From contig NZ_CAMTTE010000001.1 of assembly GCF_947077775.1 (NCBI RefSeq), positions 1,550,001 to 1,614,000 of the forward strand: a stretch of 64,000 nt of DNA, written 5' to 3'. The notes below the pieces were generated by a model. It was not told the DNA's origin and did no database searches. It saw only the letters and a program-made list of their open reading frames with translations. This document shows, piece after piece, positions 63,931 through 64,000 of the stretch. The stretch comes from Salinibacter pepae. GTDB taxonomy: Bacteria; Bacteroidota; Rhodothermia; Rhodothermales; Salinibacteraceae. A program made the position numbers and the translations under genes. The stretch's first letter is position 1. Each line of letters starts with the position of its first letter.

Positions 63931-64000
63931 TCATGCCGCGACGCCTTGTGCGGCGGCCGCGTCGGCCTCGTCTTCCTCCATGCCCTGCAGGGCCTCGGCC
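63931..64000 (-). CDS. 3' end of an unidentified gene upstream of cheR
   Basis: Only 22 codons and the stop are in the window; they end in LQGMEEDEADAAAAQGVAA. The frame continues past the right edge. The acidic Ala-rich tail is the common end of many proteins here, so the product cannot be named. Its place before cheR suggests another chemotaxis gene such as cheW or a receptor. Confidence 0.55.
   Translation of the reverse strand, partial: AEALQGMEEDEADAAAAQGVAA

Noticed and set aside
1-64000. Insertion sequences, prophage, CRISPR arrays, tRNA or rRNA genes
   Set aside because: No transposase or integrase motifs, no regularly spaced repeats, and no tRNA cloverleaf or rRNA consensus could be recognised by reading; a covariance-model scan was not possible.

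Overview
The window is a GC-rich bacterial chromosome segment with little intergenic space and strongly acidic, Asp/Glu-rich proteins with long Ser/Gly/Ala/Asp linkers. It encodes SprA (the outer-membrane translocon of the type IX secretion/gliding system, specific to the Bacteroidota lineage) and a full Bat operon. Together these point to an extremely halophilic Rhodothermota/Bacteroidota member, most probably Salinibacter or a close relative. This identification is by recognition, not by database search.

Layout. Positions 1-6647 hold the 5' part of sprA on the minus strand, with an apparent frameshift just after its signal peptide. Positions 6901-12581 hold, on the minus strand, an RDD membrane protein and then the conserved dnaX-ybaB-recR replication/repair group followed by a saccharopine-dehydrogenase-like gene. 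Positions 12688-17200 hold thymidine kinase, a TRIC/UPF0126 channel, an MFS transporter, MarC and a LysR regulator. Positions 17372-27284 are a minus-strand Bat (Bacteroides aerotolerance-type) operon: DUF58 protein, a small BatD-like membrane protein, a Sir2 deacylase, BatA, BatB, two TPR proteins, BatD and BatE. No moxR is present in the window. Positions 27455-35009 hold a sensor kinase, then plus-strand miaB, an Uma2-type nuclease, a CapA-like protein, a DUF4286 protein and an HDOD protein.

Positions 35367-64000 are about 29 kb of uninterrupted minus-strand flagellar and chemotaxis genes. Transcription runs from the right edge: a partial gene, cheR, cheY, a CheZ-like phosphatase gene, cheA, cheB, a lytic transglycosylase, a chemoreceptor, a lone periplasmic binding protein, a second chemoreceptor, a thioredoxin-like protein, a third chemoreceptor, motA, motB, fliL, fliM, fliN, fliO, fliP, fliQ, fliR, flhB, flhA, flhF, flhG, a small membrane protein and a FliA/WhiG-type sigma factor. 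These supply the export gate, switch complex, stator, placement GTPase/ATPase, late sigma factor and the adaptation and phosphorelay machinery. The MS ring, hook, filament and rod genes are not in the window.

The most useful new observations are these. Three promoter-like sites share the pattern TTAAnnnn-N11-GYCGATAM, matching the sigma-28 consensus; they lie before the lone binding protein, before the thioredoxin-like protein and before the HDOD gene, and suggest a local FliA regulon. The CheZ-like protein ends in two FliM/CheZ-type CheY-binding peptides. sprA shows a signal-peptide frameshift. An acidic insertion lies inside the RecR Toprim domain. A Sir2 deacylase of the desuccinylase type sits inside the Bat operon. 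FlhF lacks a normal G3 motif. Two flagellar gene pairs share long out-of-frame overlaps. A lone periplasmic binding protein is embedded among chemoreceptors. No tRNA, rRNA, CRISPR array, insertion sequence or prophage was recognised.
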